From contig NZ_VATK01000018.1 of NCBI RefSeq assembly GCF_006546985.1, forward strand, positions 23,761 through 87,760: 64,000 bases of DNA. Direction: 5' to 3'. The notes under the pieces are model-generated. The model saw only the letters and a list, made by a program, of their open reading frames with translations. It was not told where the DNA came from and did not search any database. This document shows positions 25,465-35,342 of this stretch, one piece after another (the stretch's first letter is position 1; the number at the start of each line of letters is the position of its first letter). A program made the translations under genes and the position numbers. Source of the DNA: Bacillus sp. 03113 (GTDB lineage: Bacteria > Bacillota > Bacilli > Bacillales > Cytobacillaceae).

Positions 25465-27882
25465 ATGAGTTTCAATCATCAACAGATTGAAAAAAAATGG
25501 CAACTATTTTGGGAAAATAATAAAACGTTTAAAACGAGTGAAGATAAAGGAAAAAGAAAATTCTACGCGCTAGATATGTTTCCATATCCTTCAGGAGCAG
25601 GTCTTCATGTGGGACATCCAGAAGGGTACACAGCTACGGATATCCTGTCTCGTTTAAAGAGAATGCAAGGGTACAATGTGCTTCACCCTATGGGTTGGGA
25701 TGCTTTTGGATTACCAGCTGAGCAATATGCCTTAGACACTGGGAATGACCCTGCCATATTTACAAAACAAAACATAGACAACTTCCGCCGTCAAATAAAA
25801 GCCTTAGGCTTCTCTTATGATTGGGATCGAGAAGTGAATACAACAGATCCAAACTATTATAAATGGACACAATGGATTTTTCTTCAGCTTTTTGAAAAAG
25901 GGCTAGCATATATTGATGAAGTAGCGGTTAACTGGTGTCCAGCTCTTGGGACCGTTTTAGCGAACGAAGAAGTCATTGATGGAAAGAGTGAACGTGGCGG
26001 ACACCCTGTAGAAAGACGTCCGATGAAGCAATGGATGCTGAAAATTACAGCATATGCAGATCGTCTTATTGAAGATTTAGAAGAAGTGGATTGGCCTGAA
26101 AGCATTAAAGAAATGCAACGAAATTGGATTGGACGCTCAGAAGGAGCAGAAGTAAACTTTAACATTGATGGTTATGAAGAAACCTTTACTATATTCACTA
26201 CTCGTCCAGATACTCTTTTTGGTGCAACCTATGCGGTATTGGCTCCTGAGCATGCTTTAGTAGAAAAAATAACCTCAGATGTACAAAAAGCAGCCGTTGA
26301 AGCTTATATTGATCAAATTAAAAGTAAAAGTGATCTTGAAAGAACAGATCTAGCAAAAGATAAAACAGGTGTGTTCACTGGTGCTTATGCAATAAATCCA
26401 GTTAATGGAGAAAAAATGCCAATCTGGATTGCAGACTATGTGCTAGCAAGTTATGGGACAGGAGCCATTATGGCTGTGCCAGCTCATGATGAGCGAGACT
26501 ATCAATTCGCGAAAAAATTCGATCTTCCCATTAAAGAAGTCGTTGCAGGTGGAAATATAGAACAAGAAGCCTATGCTGGTGATGGCGAACATGTTAATTC
26601 TGGTTTCTTAAACGGATTAAACAAAGAGAACGCCATTCAAAAAATGCTTACTTGGCTTGAGGAAAAAGAAGTTGGCACGAAGAAAGTAACTTATCGACTT
26701 CGTGATTGGCTTTTTAGTCGCCAACGTTATTGGGGAGAGCCTATTCCAGTCATTCATTGGGAAGATGGTACTATGACAGCTGTTCCTTTCGATCAGCTTC
26801 CATTAACACTTCCAAAAACGACGGAAATAAAACCGTCTGGAACAGGTGAATCTCCACTTGCAAACATAGAAGATTGGGTTAATGTTATTGATCCAAAGAC
26901 AGGTAAAAAGGGAAGAAGAGAAACAAACACAATGCCACAATGGGCTGGAAGCTGCTGGTATTTCTTGAGATATATCGACCCGCATAATGATCAAGCATTT
27001 GCAGATGCCGACAAATTAAAAGAATGGCTTCCAGTAGACACGTATATCGGTGGAGCAGAGCATGCTGTACTTCATTTATTATATGCACGTTTCTGGCATA
27101 AATTTTTATATGATATTGGTGTAGTACCAACAAAAGAGCCATTCCATAAGCTGTTTAACCAAGGGATGATTCTTGGAGAAAATAATGAAAAAATGAGTAA
27201 ATCAAAAGGCAATGTCGTCAATCCAGATGAAATTGTCAATAGTCATGGGGCAGATACATTAAGACTTTATGAAATGTTTATGGGCCCGCTTGATGCTTCA
27301 ATTGCTTGGTCAACAAAAGGATTAGATGGTGCTAGACGATTCCTTGATCGTGTATGGCGATTATTTGTTGAAGACAACGATCAAATCAGTTCAAAAATTC
27401 AAAACAAAGAAATTTCTGGCGGTTTGGAAAAAATCTATCATCAAACAGTGAAAAAAGTAACGGAAGACTATGAAGGGCTTCGATTTAATACAGCAATCTC
27501 TCAATTAATGGTATTTATCAATGAAGCAAATAAAGCAGAAGTCGTTCCACAAACATTTACAGAAGGCTTTATCAAGCTATTATCTCCTATTTGCCCTCAT
27601 ATTGCAGAGGAGCTTTGGGAAAAGCTTGGTCATTCTAGCACTATTTCCTATGAAGCATGGCCAGCATATGATGAAGCGAAGCTTGTGGATGATGAAGTAG
27701 AAATTGTCATCCAAATTAATGGCAAGGTAAAATCAAAATTAAAAGTACCTGCTGACGCAAATAAAGAAATCCTTGAGCAAATTGCAATGGATGATGATAA
27801 AGTGAAGGAACAAATTGACGGAAAAACCGTACGAAAGGTCATAGCTGTTCCAGGTAAGCTTGTAAATATCGTTGCGAACTAG
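25465..27882 (+). CDS. leuS: Leucyl-tRNA synthetase
   Basis: An 805-residue class I synthetase that charges tRNA-Leu. The HIGH-type motif is HVGH (48-51), the KMSKS motif is EKMSKSKGN (about 574-582), and the editing domain has the [12 protein letters not shown] signature. The length is normal for Bacillus. AGGAGGAAAAATTA precedes the ATG. Control is by the T-box upstream. The gene ends directly before an inverted copy of repeat module D. Confidence 0.98.
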   Translation: MSFNHQQIEKKWQLFWENNKTFKTSEDKGKRKFYALDMFPYPSGAGLHVGHPEGYTATDILSRLKRMQGYNVLHPMGWDAFGLPAEQYALDTGNDPAIFTKQNIDNFRRQIKALGFSYDWDREVNTTDPNYYKWTQWIFLQLFEKGLAYIDEVAVNWCPALGTVLANEEVIDGKSERGGHPVERRPMKQWMLKITAYADRLIEDLEEVDWPESIKEMQRNWIGRSEGAEVNFNIDGYEETFTIFTTRPDTLFGATYAVLAPEHALVEKITSDVQKAAVEAYIDQIKSKSDLERTDLAKDKTGVFTGAYAINPVNGEKMPIWIADYVLASYGTGAIMAVPAHDERDYQFAKKFDLPIKEVVAGGNIEQEAYAGDGEHVNSGFLNGLNKENAIQKMLTWLEEKEVGTKKVTYRLRDWLFSRQRYWGEPIPVIHWEDGTMTAVPFDQLPLTLPKTTEIKPSGTGESPLANIEDWVNVIDPKTGKKGRRETNTMPQWAGSCWYFLRYIDPHNDQAFADADKLKEWLPVDTYIGGAEHAVLHLLYARFWHKFLYDIGVVPTKEPFHKLFNQGMILGENNEKMSKSKGNVVNPDEIVNSHGADTLRLYEMFMGPLDASIAWSTKGLDGARRFLDRVWRLFVEDNDQISSKIQNKEISGGLEKIYHQTVKKVTEDYEGLRFNTAISQLMVFINEANKAEVVPQTFTEGFIKLLSPICPHIAEELWEKLGHSSTISYEAWPAYDEAKLVDDEVEIVIQINGKVKSKLKVPADANKEILEQIAMDDDKVKEQIDGKTVRKVIAVPGKLVNIVAN

Positions 27883-27892
27883 GAAAAGCGGT

Positions 27893-27992
27893 CGATGAAA
27901 AAGCGCTACGTACTGTGGCAACATCGGCACTAGTACGTCCTGTACGTCGGAGCTAGACACCAGTCGGACTTCCAAAAACTTATGCTTACTTA
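27893..27992 (-). repeat. Repeat module D with family A left edge, inverted copy
   Basis: Read on the minus strand: AAGTCCGACTGGTGTCTAGC, then GACGTACAGGACGTACTAG, TGCCGATGTTGCCACAG and TACGTAGCGC. So the left edge of family A is joined directly to module D, without the rest of A. It begins 11 bp after the leuS stop. Confidence 0.7.
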
Positions 27993-28005
27993 TCCTTTGA
28001 AAATG

Positions 28006-28039
28006 TATCCTCTGATCAGCTGTTCAGAGGATATTTTTT
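28006..28039 (+). terminator. leuS terminator
   Basis: ATCCTCTGA pairs with TCAGAGGAT, followed by ATTTTTT. The repeat above lies between leuS and this hairpin. Confidence 0.75.
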
Positions 28040-28135
28040 AGGATGAATTTTTTCTTAGGCATAAAATTAGAGATCTGAGTAAAGTCTCATGTAGTATTTA
28101 ATAAGGGATATTTTAAACAAAGGGGTGTTTTCTTT

Positions 28136-28441
28136 ATGGAAACGATTGAGATCATTACAACAGAAGAATTACAAAGAAAGCTCGAGTCAGGCGAAAAGCT
28201 CGAATTAATTGATGTAAGAGAAGTGGAAGAAGTGGCTCAAGGGATGATTCCTGAAGCTAAGCATATTCCGATGGGGGAGATCCCTAATTACTTAGATTCA
28301 TTTGATAAAAGTAAGGAATATATCTTTATTTGCCGATCAGGTATGAGAAGCGAGAATGTTTGTTATTATTTACAGGATAAAGGCTTTAAGGTTAGAAATA
28401 TGGCAGGCGGCATGCTTGAATGGACTGGAGAAACGAAATAA
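28136..28441 (+). CDS. ytwF: Rhodanese-like sulfurtransferase YtwF
   Basis: A single rhodanese domain of 101 residues. The active-site Cys66 is in FICRSGMRS, preceded by the LIDVREVEEV element and followed by NMAGGMLEW. Such proteins move sulfane sulfur from donors to acceptors in the cytoplasm. The neighbour leuS is the same for B. subtilis ytwF. AAAGGGGTG precedes the ATG and a good terminator follows, so it is monocistronic. Confidence 0.9.
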   Translation: METIEIITTEELQRKLESGEKLELIDVREVEEVAQGMIPEAKHIPMGEIPNYLDSFDKSKEYIFICRSGMRSENVCYYLQDKGFKVRNMAGGMLEWTGETK

Positions 28442-28456
28442 TACGTTAATTTGTAG

Positions 28457-28500
28457 AAGCAAACACATTGTGTCATCTAAACAATGTGTTTGCTTTTTAT
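28457..28500 (+). terminator. ytwF terminator
   Basis: AAGCAAACACATTGT pairs with ACAATGTGTTTGCTT, followed by TTTATAA. Confidence 0.85.
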
Positions 28501-28541
28501 AAATAGAATAGAAAATCTTTCAGACTGAGATCTTATTTAGA

Positions 28542-29006
28542 TTATTTATTATTGAGTTTCATTAATTCATTTTTAAAAGGCTCAATAAAGCTTCTATATT
28601 GAGGAGCTAATTCTGCTGGAAGCTGGTCCAAGGGAAAGTATTGAATATCCAGGGATTCATCATGATCCTTTCTTATTTCCCCGATCACATCATTTGTAAA
28701 ATAAACAGCTGTAACCGCATAGTATTCATCCATATTTTCAAGTTTATTATAATAGTCTTTTCCAGAAAAAACGCCTAGAAATGTCAGTTCATTTACAGTA
28801 AGTCCAGTTTCTTCTTTTGTTTCTCTTTGAGCTGTTTCCTCTAAACTTTCACCTAGCTCCATTAAACCTCCTGGTAATCCCCATTTTCCTTTTGTTCTCA
28901 GCTGAAGCAATACTTCATTTTGGTCATTCATAATAATGGCAACAGCTCCTGTTAAAATTAAAGGTTTATGCCCTACTAATAGCCTTAATTCTTTTACATA
29001 ATCCAC
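28542..29006 (-). CDS. Nudix hydrolase
   Basis: A 154-residue protein with the Nudix box [20 protein letters not shown] plus ETG (about residues 46-68) and the preceding KGKWGLPGG. The N-terminal 20 residues ([17 protein letters not shown]) resemble the YjhB-like or ADP-ribose/NTP pyrophosphatase branch; the substrate cannot be predicted. The start is a GTG behind AGGGGG. It stands alone, convergent with ytwF. Confidence 0.85.
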   Translation of the reverse strand: MDYVKELRLLVGHKPLILTGAVAIIMNDQNEVLLQLRTKGKWGLPGGLMELGESLEETAQRETKEETGLTVNELTFLGVFSGKDYYNKLENMDEYYAVTAVYFTNDVIGEIRKDHDESLDIQYFPLDQLPAELAPQYRSFIEPFKNELMKLNNK

Positions 29007-29280
29007 AATGAAACCCCCTAATTATCTTCCATATACTATTTTTCTAGATTTTTAAGCTAGTTCCTGTCTATTCATTCAATAATCAGCATTATTTTCTAAT
29101 AGAATGAATATCTTCAAAAGTTAGTAGTTTTCAAATTTAACAAATGGATGATGAAAATAAAGGGTCTATTTTCAATATGATTTTTAACTAGGCAATGCTC
29201 GATAGGTATCCCTTTTCATTTAATCAGAGTTATGAGAAAATATAAAAGTATTAAAAATTGCAGAGGGGCTTTGAAATTTA

Positions 29281-30294
29281 ATGGATGTTGTAAATAGGAT
29301 TTTGAATATTAAGGGAATAAAAAGAATTATTATTTTTAGTTTGATTATTTTAGTATTATATGCTGTAAAAAGTATGATAAGTTTTATTTTATTTACCTTT
29401 ATTTTCTCATTCTTGATCAATCGGTTAGTGACGATTGTGTCAGATCGAGTTCCTCTAAATCGAAGAATTATTGTTATTATCTCGTATTTGGGAATTGTGG
29501 GTTTGCTTGTTTATGGGATTAGCAAGTATTCTCCTTTAATTATTTCAGAAATCACAGAATTAATTAGACAAGTAACAAGATTTTATACAAAACCGCAGGA
29601 TAATGTGGTATTAAATTTTCTTGTTGATTATATAGAAACGAATCAAATTACAAGTTATTTAGAACAAGGCTTCACTTTTCTTGTGAAATACTTTACAGAT
29701 ATAAGTACATTAGCTATTCAGATATTACTTGCCCTAGTATTAAGCTTTTTTTTCTTATTAGAGAAACCGAAGCTTATTGAGTTTACCTCTCAATTTAAGA
29801 CGAGTAAATTAGCTGCTTTTTACAATGAAATTGCTTTTTTTGGACAGAAATTTGTTCTTACATTCGGAAAAGTAATTGAAGCACAATTTGTAATTGCTCT
29901 TGTTAATTGCATCCTTACTACATTAGCTCTATGGATTTTAGGTTTTCCTCAGCTTTTTGGATTAGCGATCATGATCTTTTTTCTTGGATTAATTCCAGTG
30001 GCTGGCGTTATTATTTCTTTTTTTCCGCTATGTACGATTGCCTATACAATTGGTGGCTTTGCCTATGTCTTATACATCGTCGTCGTTGTGCTAGTTATCC
30101 ATGCTATCGAAGCTTATATTTTAAACCCTAAGCTGATGTCATCTAAGACTGATTTACCTGTATTTTATACTTTTATTATTTTAATATTCTCTGAACACTT
30201 TTTTGGAGTGTGGGGACTTATTATCGGTATTCCAATATTTGTATTTTTGTTAGATGTTCTTGAAGTGACTGGGAAAAGGAAATCCAAGGTTTAG
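29281..30294 (+). CDS. AI-2E family transporter (PerM/YueF-like membrane protein)
   Basis: A 337-residue membrane protein with about seven helices and the family fingerprint: a central amphipathic region, GKVIEAQFVIALVNCILT, then GLAIMIFFLGLIPVAG and the C-terminal EAYILNPKLMSSKTDLP. Family members are linked to autoinducer-2 export, Na+/H+ antiport or sporulation; the name alone does not show function. It is not close to luxS. AGAGGGG lies before the ATG. The gene is monocistronic with its own terminator. Confidence 0.85.
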   Translation: MDVVNRILNIKGIKRIIIFSLIILVLYAVKSMISFILFTFIFSFLINRLVTIVSDRVPLNRRIIVIISYLGIVGLLVYGISKYSPLIISEITELIRQVTRFYTKPQDNVVLNFLVDYIETNQITSYLEQGFTFLVKYFTDISTLAIQILLALVLSFFFLLEKPKLIEFTSQFKTSKLAAFYNEIAFFGQKFVLTFGKVIEAQFVIALVNCILTTLALWILGFPQLFGLAIMIFFLGLIPVAGVIISFFPLCTIAYTIGGFAYVLYIVVVVLVIHAIEAYILNPKLMSSKTDLPVFYTFIILIFSEHFFGVWGLIIGIPIFVFLLDVLEVTGKRKSKV

Positions 30295-30300
30295 TATTAA

Positions 30301-30341
30301 AACAGCGGTGAAAGATTCGATCTTTCATTGCTGTTTTTTTG
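30301..30341 (+). terminator. Terminator after the AI-2E family gene
   Basis: AACAGCGGTGAAAGAT pairs with ATCTTTCATTGCTGTT, followed by seven T. Confidence 0.88.
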
Positions 30342-30412
30342 TTGTCTAGAAGATTATAAAATAATAAAATCTGTCAATAATGATGCTAAAAAGATTAGTG
30401 AGGGAGAAACTA

Positions 30413-30595
30413 GTGATAAAAGTTAAATTGTTTGATCAGGAGCATGAGAAGGATCTAGAAATAGAAATGAATAGATTTCTAGAAAATTTGGATGAAAAAA
30501 AGCTGTTGGACATAAAATATAATATTGCCGCGATTCAAGAGGACGAAGAACGGCAAATTTATTGCTTTTCTGCTATGGTGATTTATAGAGGGTGA
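30413..30595 (+). CDS. Sporulation protein Cse60-like
   Basis: A 60-residue protein, VIKVKLFDQEHEKDLEIEMN at the start and QIYCFSAMVIYRG at the end, closely like B. subtilis Cse60, a 60-residue product made under sigma-E in the mother cell. The GTG at 30413 is chosen because GAGGGAG sits before it and it gives exactly the family length; an upstream in-frame ATG at 30380 has no such site. I did not identify a sigma-E promoter. The molecular function is unknown. Confidence 0.78.
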   Translation: MIKVKLFDQEHEKDLEIEMNRFLENLDEKKLLDIKYNIAAIQEDEERQIYCFSAMVIYRG

Positions 30596-30605
30596 CATGC
30601 AACTG

Positions 30606-31871
30606 TCACCCCTTTGTAAATTGAGCAGCATTTTTGCCAGCTATTCTGCCGGTAATAAGAGCAGATGTTATATTGTATCCTCCTGTATATCCATGAATAT
30701 CGAGAATTTCTCCACAAAAATATAATCCTGGTGAAAGCTTGGAAGACATCGTTTGAGGCTCAATCTCTTTAACGGATACGCCGCCTCCTGTCACAAAGGC
30801 TTTTTCTAATGGGCGGGTTCCATTAACGTTAAATTGAAAATTTTTGCAAAGCTTCGTAAATTGTTTGATTTGTTCTTGCGAAATGACAGCACCTTGTACA
30901 TTTGGATCAATGGAGCTATTCTCAAAAAGAAATAATAAATATCGTTCAGGCTGAAATCCTTTTAGGATATTTTTTATGCTTTTTTTTGGTTCAGATTTGA
31001 CAGTATTCCATAGTTCTTGAAAAAGCACTCCTTCTTTTTGATCAGGAACAGCATCAATATTCATGGTAACTTCACGTAAATTCCATTTTTTCATTGCTTT
31101 GACAACAAATTGACTGCATCTTAACACAGCAGGACCACTAATGCCAAAATGAGTAAAAATCATATCCATTTGATGAGTGATAAGAGGCTTCCCTTTAGGA
31201 TTTAAAACACTTAATTCAATATTTCTTAAGGAAAGTCCTTGCAGTGTTTTTTCTTTTATAAATGATTCGGCAGAAGTCATCGGTACTTCTGTAGGGAATA
31301 GGTCACTAATTGAATGTCCAGCCTTTTTTGCCCATGCATATCCATCACCAGTAGAACCGGTATGAGGAACAGATTTTCCACCAACTGCAACAACGACCGC
31401 ACGACAGTCCAGTTTTTCTCCATTTTGTAAGAGGACTGACTTGTCGTGATTTTCTTGAAAATGAATCGTTTTGACAGGACAATTTGTTTTGATCTCTACA
31501 TGTAACTGATCTAACCGATTCAATAGAGCATCAACTACAGATTGTGCTTTATTAGAAACGGGAAACATTCTTCCATGATCCTCTTCTTTTAATTGAACAC
31601 CTAATTGCTCAAAAAAAGTAATAATATCCTCGTTGCTAAAAATAGAAAATGCACTGTGCAAAAATTTACCGTTACCAGGAATATGTTTAATAATCTCATC
31701 GACAGGTAAACGATTTGTTACATTGCATCTTCCACCTCCAGAGATAGCTAATTTTCTGCCAAGCTTATCTCCTTTATCAATTAAAAGAACCTTTACTTTT
31801 TTCTCAGCTGCTCCGATCGCAGCCATCAGTCCGGATGGACCTCCTCCAATAACGATCACGTCATAATCCAT
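30606..31871 (-). CDS. ytfP: Flavoprotein of the HI0933 family (YtfP)
   Basis: A 421-residue FAD-binding protein. The N-terminal dinucleotide fold is [17 protein letters not shown] (6-22), followed by GGGRCNVTN and the C-terminal [15 protein letters not shown] that closes the FAD site. This family has the Rossmann fold of NAD(P)/FAD oxidoreductases but no proven reaction in Bacillus. Convergent with the cse60-like gene and divergent from murJ (ytgP), as ytfP-ytgP in B. subtilis. Confidence 0.9.
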   Translation of the reverse strand: MDYDVIVIGGGPSGLMAAIGAAEKKVKVLLIDKGDKLGRKLAISGGGRCNVTNRLPVDEIIKHIPGNGKFLHSAFSIFSNEDIITFFEQLGVQLKEEDHGRMFPVSNKAQSVVDALLNRLDQLHVEIKTNCPVKTIHFQENHDKSVLLQNGEKLDCRAVVVAVGGKSVPHTGSTGDGYAWAKKAGHSISDLFPTEVPMTSAESFIKEKTLQGLSLRNIELSVLNPKGKPLITHQMDMIFTHFGISGPAVLRCSQFVVKAMKKWNLREVTMNIDAVPDQKEGVLFQELWNTVKSEPKKSIKNILKGFQPERYLLFLFENSSIDPNVQGAVISQEQIKQFTKLCKNFQFNVNGTRPLEKAFVTGGGVSVKEIEPQTMSSKLSPGLYFCGEILDIHGYTGGYNITSALITGRIAGKNAAQFTKG

Positions 31872-32218
31872 GTCTTCACCAACTTATTATTTTTTAGCTT
31901 GAATTGTGATCAAATGAAAACAATTCTACTTTCGGGTAGCGTTCAATGTAAAGAAAGGGTAAACTACTAATAGTGTGTCTCATTAGCTATTACAACAGCA
32001 ATGATTAGTCAATAGACTAAAAACTTGATACATAATGAATATGTTTAAAGATAAGTATACATTTTTTGAAGATAGACTGGTGTCTAGCTCCAGCGCCTAG
32101 CCCTTGTGAAAAATAACCCTTTGTCTCTAAAAGCAAAAAGCGCTTTTGGAGCCAAAAGAACATTTTTCTTTAGGGCTGATCAAGGCGCTCGCGCTTTTCT
32201 TAGTAAGGAAGGGATTTT
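31872..32218. other. Divergent intergenic region between ytfP and murJ
   Basis: The first 170 bp are AT-rich with no gene recognised. From 32053 to 32205 it is occupied by repeat family A copy 3 (listed separately). The murJ ribosome binding site AAGGAAGGG follows immediately. Confidence 0.6.
32053..32205 (+). repeat. Intergenic hairpin repeat family A, copy 3
   Basis: Full copy with a perfect outer stem AGCGCCT/AGGCGCT, AGCCC/GGGCT, and the inner hairpin TCTAAAAGC...GCTTTTGGA. Its right edge GCGCTTTTCTTA lies only 16 bp from the murJ start codon, so the hairpin would be in or directly before the murJ leader. Confidence 0.8.
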
Positions 32219-33835
32219 ATGTCATCAAAGCTTTTGAGAGGGACTTTTATATTAACCTTAGGAACCATGCTTTCAAAGGTTCTAGGTTTGTTCTATGTAA
32301 TCCCTTTTCATTCCATTGTTGGAGACCATGGTACGGCCTTATATCAGTACTCCTATGTACCTTATACGATTTTTATCAGTATTGCAACAGCTGGAGTTCC
32401 ACTTGCTGTCTCAAAGTTTATTTCGAAATACAATGCACTTGAAGAATATGCGGTAGGAAGAAAACTTTTTAAATCGGGCCTTCTTATTATGCTTTGCAGT
32501 GGATTTGCTGCTTTTTTAGTTTTATATCTTGCTGCTCCGAAGCTGGCTGAATTAAGTATCGCTGGAAAAGAGTTAGATTCAAGTATAGAGGATGTTACAA
32601 CAGTTATACGAGCAGTAAGTTTTGCCTTAATTGTGGTACCTTTTATGAGCTTGATCAGAGGATTTTTTCAAGGTCATCAATCCATGGGACCTTCTGCGGT
32701 TTCACAGGTGATTGAACAAATAGCACGAATTGTTTTTCTTCTTGTTGGAGCTTATATCATACTAAATTTGTTAAATGGCAGCCTTGTTAAAGCCATAAGT
32801 GTTGCCACCTTTGCCGCGTTTATTGGTGCAATAGCAGGATTTGGTGTATTGCTTTGGTATTGGTATAAGAGAAAAGCATACTTAGATGAGCTTTTGCTGC
32901 AAGATAAGGGTACAATGGATATTTCATTAACAAATATGTATAAGGAGATTCTTATTTATGCTGCTCCTTTTGTGTTTGTAGGCATAGCGAATCCTCTTTT
33001 TCAATTTATTGATCAGTTAACCTTTAACCGAGCGATGGTGTCAATTGGAATGGGGAAGGATGCGGAAACTGCATTTTCGGTTTTGAATTTTCAAACCCAT
33101 AAATTAGTGATCATTCCGGTATCTCTAGCGACTGCTTTTTCCTTAACGCTTGTACCAAGTATCACCCAAGCATTTGTAAGTGAAAATTGGAAGAGCTTAA
33201 ATAAACAATTAAATCAAACCTTTCAAGTATTGTTATTTATCACTTTACCAGCGGTTATTGGGCTTTCTATTTTGGCCGAGCCAATCTTTACCTCTTTTTA
33301 TGGTCATAAGGAGCTGGGTACTGAGATATTAAGATCATACTCATTAGTAGCGATTCTTTTTTCTCTTTATTCCGTCACAGCTGCTATTTTACAAGGAATT
33401 AATGAACAGAGATTTACCATTTTAAGCTTGTTAGTAGGATTATTAATAAAATTAAGCTTTAACATTCCATTCATTCAAATGTTTGAAACAAATGGAGCTG
33501 TCTTAGCAACAGCATGCGGTTATTCGGCAGCTATTTTGATCAATTTTATTGTCATTAAAATATATGCACGTTATCCGTTGCGTTTAGTTGTAAGAAGAGG
33601 AGTATTCATTGTCTTTATAACGATGTTTATGTCATTGGGAGCTTTTATTACCTATGAATTATTAACTTTGTTATTATCTCCTGAATCTAGGGCTCAATCG
33701 TTAATGATCATTGGATTAACTGGACTTGTTGGAGCAGCAATTTATATGTATTTAGCGTTTCGATCAAAACTAGTCTATATATTATTTGGGGAACGAGCAG
33801 AACGAATGAAAAGAAAATTGAAACTGCCATTCTAA
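32219..33835 (+). CDS. murJ: Lipid II flippase MurJ (YtgP)
   Basis: A 538-residue integral membrane protein of the MATE/MOP superfamily with about 14 helices. MurJ moves lipid II across the membrane for peptidoglycan synthesis. The N-terminus LRGTFILTLGTMLSKVLGLF and the region SVIE-like AVSQVIEQIARIVFLLVGAY are typical of the polysaccharide-exporter-like MurJ of Bacillus (YtgP), which is redundant with Amj in B. subtilis. AAGGAAGGG lies before the ATG. It is followed 66 bp later by ytzG. Confidence 0.88.
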   Translation: MSSKLLRGTFILTLGTMLSKVLGLFYVIPFHSIVGDHGTALYQYSYVPYTIFISIATAGVPLAVSKFISKYNALEEYAVGRKLFKSGLLIMLCSGFAAFLVLYLAAPKLAELSIAGKELDSSIEDVTTVIRAVSFALIVVPFMSLIRGFFQGHQSMGPSAVSQVIEQIARIVFLLVGAYIILNLLNGSLVKAISVATFAAFIGAIAGFGVLLWYWYKRKAYLDELLLQDKGTMDISLTNMYKEILIYAAPFVFVGIANPLFQFIDQLTFNRAMVSIGMGKDAETAFSVLNFQTHKLVIIPVSLATAFSLTLVPSITQAFVSENWKSLNKQLNQTFQVLLFITLPAVIGLSILAEPIFTSFYGHKELGTEILRSYSLVAILFSLYSVTAAILQGINEQRFTILSLLVGLLIKLSFNIPFIQMFETNGAVLATACGYSAAILINFIVIKIYARYPLRLVVRRGVFIVFITMFMSLGAFITYELLTLLLSPESRAQSLMIIGLTGLVGAAIYMYLAFRSKLVYILFGERAERMKRKLKLPF

Positions 33836-33901
33836 ACAGGTCTCCAAAGGGAAGGCCTGTTTCTCACTAATATGCTTTATTAATCGTTAGGAAGTGAAAA
33901 A

Positions 33902-34621
33902 ATGAGAATAGATAAATTACTTGCAAATTTAGGATACGGCAGCAGAAAAGAAGTAAAGCAGCTGTTAAAAAAGGGTTTAGTGAAAATGAATGATCAGCTT
34001 ATTAAAGATCCAAAGCAGCATGTTCAACCAGATATGGATATAGTGACATTGAACGGAGAAAGAATCGAATATAAGGAATTTATTTATTTAATGATGAATA
34101 AACCACCTGGCGTGATTAGTGCTACGGAGGATGACAAAGACGAAACAGTTATTGATCTATTAGAGATGGAGGATCAAGTGTATTCCCCATTTCCTGTTGG
34201 TCGACTTGATAAAGATACGGAAGGACTTTTATTGATCACAAATGATGGACAGCTTGCTCATCGATTGCTCTCACCAAAAAAACATGTTCCAAAAACATAT
34301 TTTGCGGTTATTGAAGGAGAAGTGAATGAAGAGGATGTAATAGCCTTTCAAAAGGGTGTAACGCTTGATGATGGATATGTAACAAAGCCTGGAAAGCTAA
34401 CAATCTTAAAGGCTGGATTAACCTCAGACATTGAAATAACCATTACGGAAGGAAAATTTCATCAGGTCAAACGAATGTTTGAAGCAGTTGGAAAACGAGT
34501 GATCTATTTAAAAAGAATCTCAATGGGACCGTTGCTATTAGACGAAAGTTTAGAGCTTGGGGAGTATCGTGAATTAGAGGATGAGGAAATCGAACAGCTT
34601 AAGAGCTATGAAAAAAGCTAG
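33902..34621 (+). CDS. ytzG: rRNA pseudouridine synthase, RsuA family
   Basis: A 239-residue enzyme with an N-terminal S4 RNA-binding domain (MRIDKLLANLGYGSRKEVKQ) and the RsuA catalytic domain. The catalytic Asp103 lies in GRLDKDTEGLLLITNDG. RsuA makes pseudouridine 516 in 16S rRNA; other members modify 23S rRNA, so the target is inferred. It is downstream of murJ and probably co-transcribed, as in B. subtilis ytgP-ytzG. Confidence 0.9.
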   Translation: MRIDKLLANLGYGSRKEVKQLLKKGLVKMNDQLIKDPKQHVQPDMDIVTLNGERIEYKEFIYLMMNKPPGVISATEDDKDETVIDLLEMEDQVYSPFPVGRLDKDTEGLLLITNDGQLAHRLLSPKKHVPKTYFAVIEGEVNEEDVIAFQKGVTLDDGYVTKPGKLTILKAGLTSDIEITITEGKFHQVKRMFEAVGKRVIYLKRISMGPLLLDESLELGEYRELEDEEIEQLKSYEKS

Positions 34622-34674
34622 TAAAGCAGATTTCAAGATGGTTCTTTGTAGACTTAAAAAGTGTATAAAACCAG

Positions 34675-34710
34675 AAAAATCGCCCCAAAACATAAGGGCG
34701 ATTTTTTATC
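34675..34710. terminator. Terminator between ytzG and ytzE
   Basis: AAAATCGCCC pairs with GGGCGATTTT, followed by TTATC on the plus strand and A/T-rich sequence on the minus strand. It lies between two convergent genes and can serve both. Confidence 0.85.
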
Positions 34711-34717
34711 ATTTTTA

Positions 34718-34939
34718 TTAAGAAGATATCTTAACTTTTTTTTCTGTTGTTGTCCATTTGCCGCGGCTGGGACTTTCTACTAAGTCGTTATAAGCCAAGA
34801 CATTCAAATCTCTTTGAATTGTTCGAGGTGTAATGCCAAATTCCTCTACAAGCTCTTGAGTTGTTACTGTACCCCGCGTATTAATAAACATGTAGACGGA
34901 TTTGATACGGTTTAACATCCGGTTAGTCGAAGGTTTCAA
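34718..34939 (-). CDS. ytzE: Short DeoR-type helix-turn-helix regulator YtzE
   Basis: A 73-residue protein made only of the DeoR N-terminal winged helix: TVTTQELVEEFGITPRTIQR is the recognition region, followed by a DLNVLAYNDLVESP wing. The sugar-phosphate sensing domain of full DeoR proteins is absent. This truncation is the normal state of YtzE in Bacillus. The start is TTG behind AGGGAGTGG. The target genes are unknown. Confidence 0.85.
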   Translation of the reverse strand: MKPSTNRMLNRIKSVYMFINTRGTVTTQELVEEFGITPRTIQRDLNVLAYNDLVESPSRGKWTTTEKKVKISS

Positions 34940-35342
34940 AAAACCACTCCCTATCCTTTTTTCAAACCTATGGCAAATTCCTGCAACCGACAGCTGTTGA
35001 AGATTTATATCTTCATAAGTAGTATATTTTCTTTTCCATAGACAACCCCTTTACAACACGATGTATAAATTAAGATGTCATACTTCTTTTTTTATTTTAC
35101 CCTTAATTAAAAAGAAATTCTACCTAAAAAATTGAAATTTACAAACAATTTGCTTGTTTTTTAAAAAAAAGAGACTAAAGAACTATCAAATAACGCTTGA
35201 TTTCAGTAAAAAAGTATGGAGTTGTAATAATCCATTACGATATTTTATTGTAAATTTTAACAATTATATATAGTTAAAGTGTAAAATGGAACTAGTGAGT
35301 TGTCATTCCATACATATTAACAGTAGAACAAGGAGGGTACAA
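34940..35342. other. AT-rich divergent intergenic region upstream of ythP
   Basis: No gene or repeat family is recognised. A small hairpin TGAAGAT/ATCTTCA lies near 34997-35014 and several long A/T runs follow. An in-frame extension of ythP (from 35286) reads into it but has no ribosome binding site. Confidence 0.5.
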
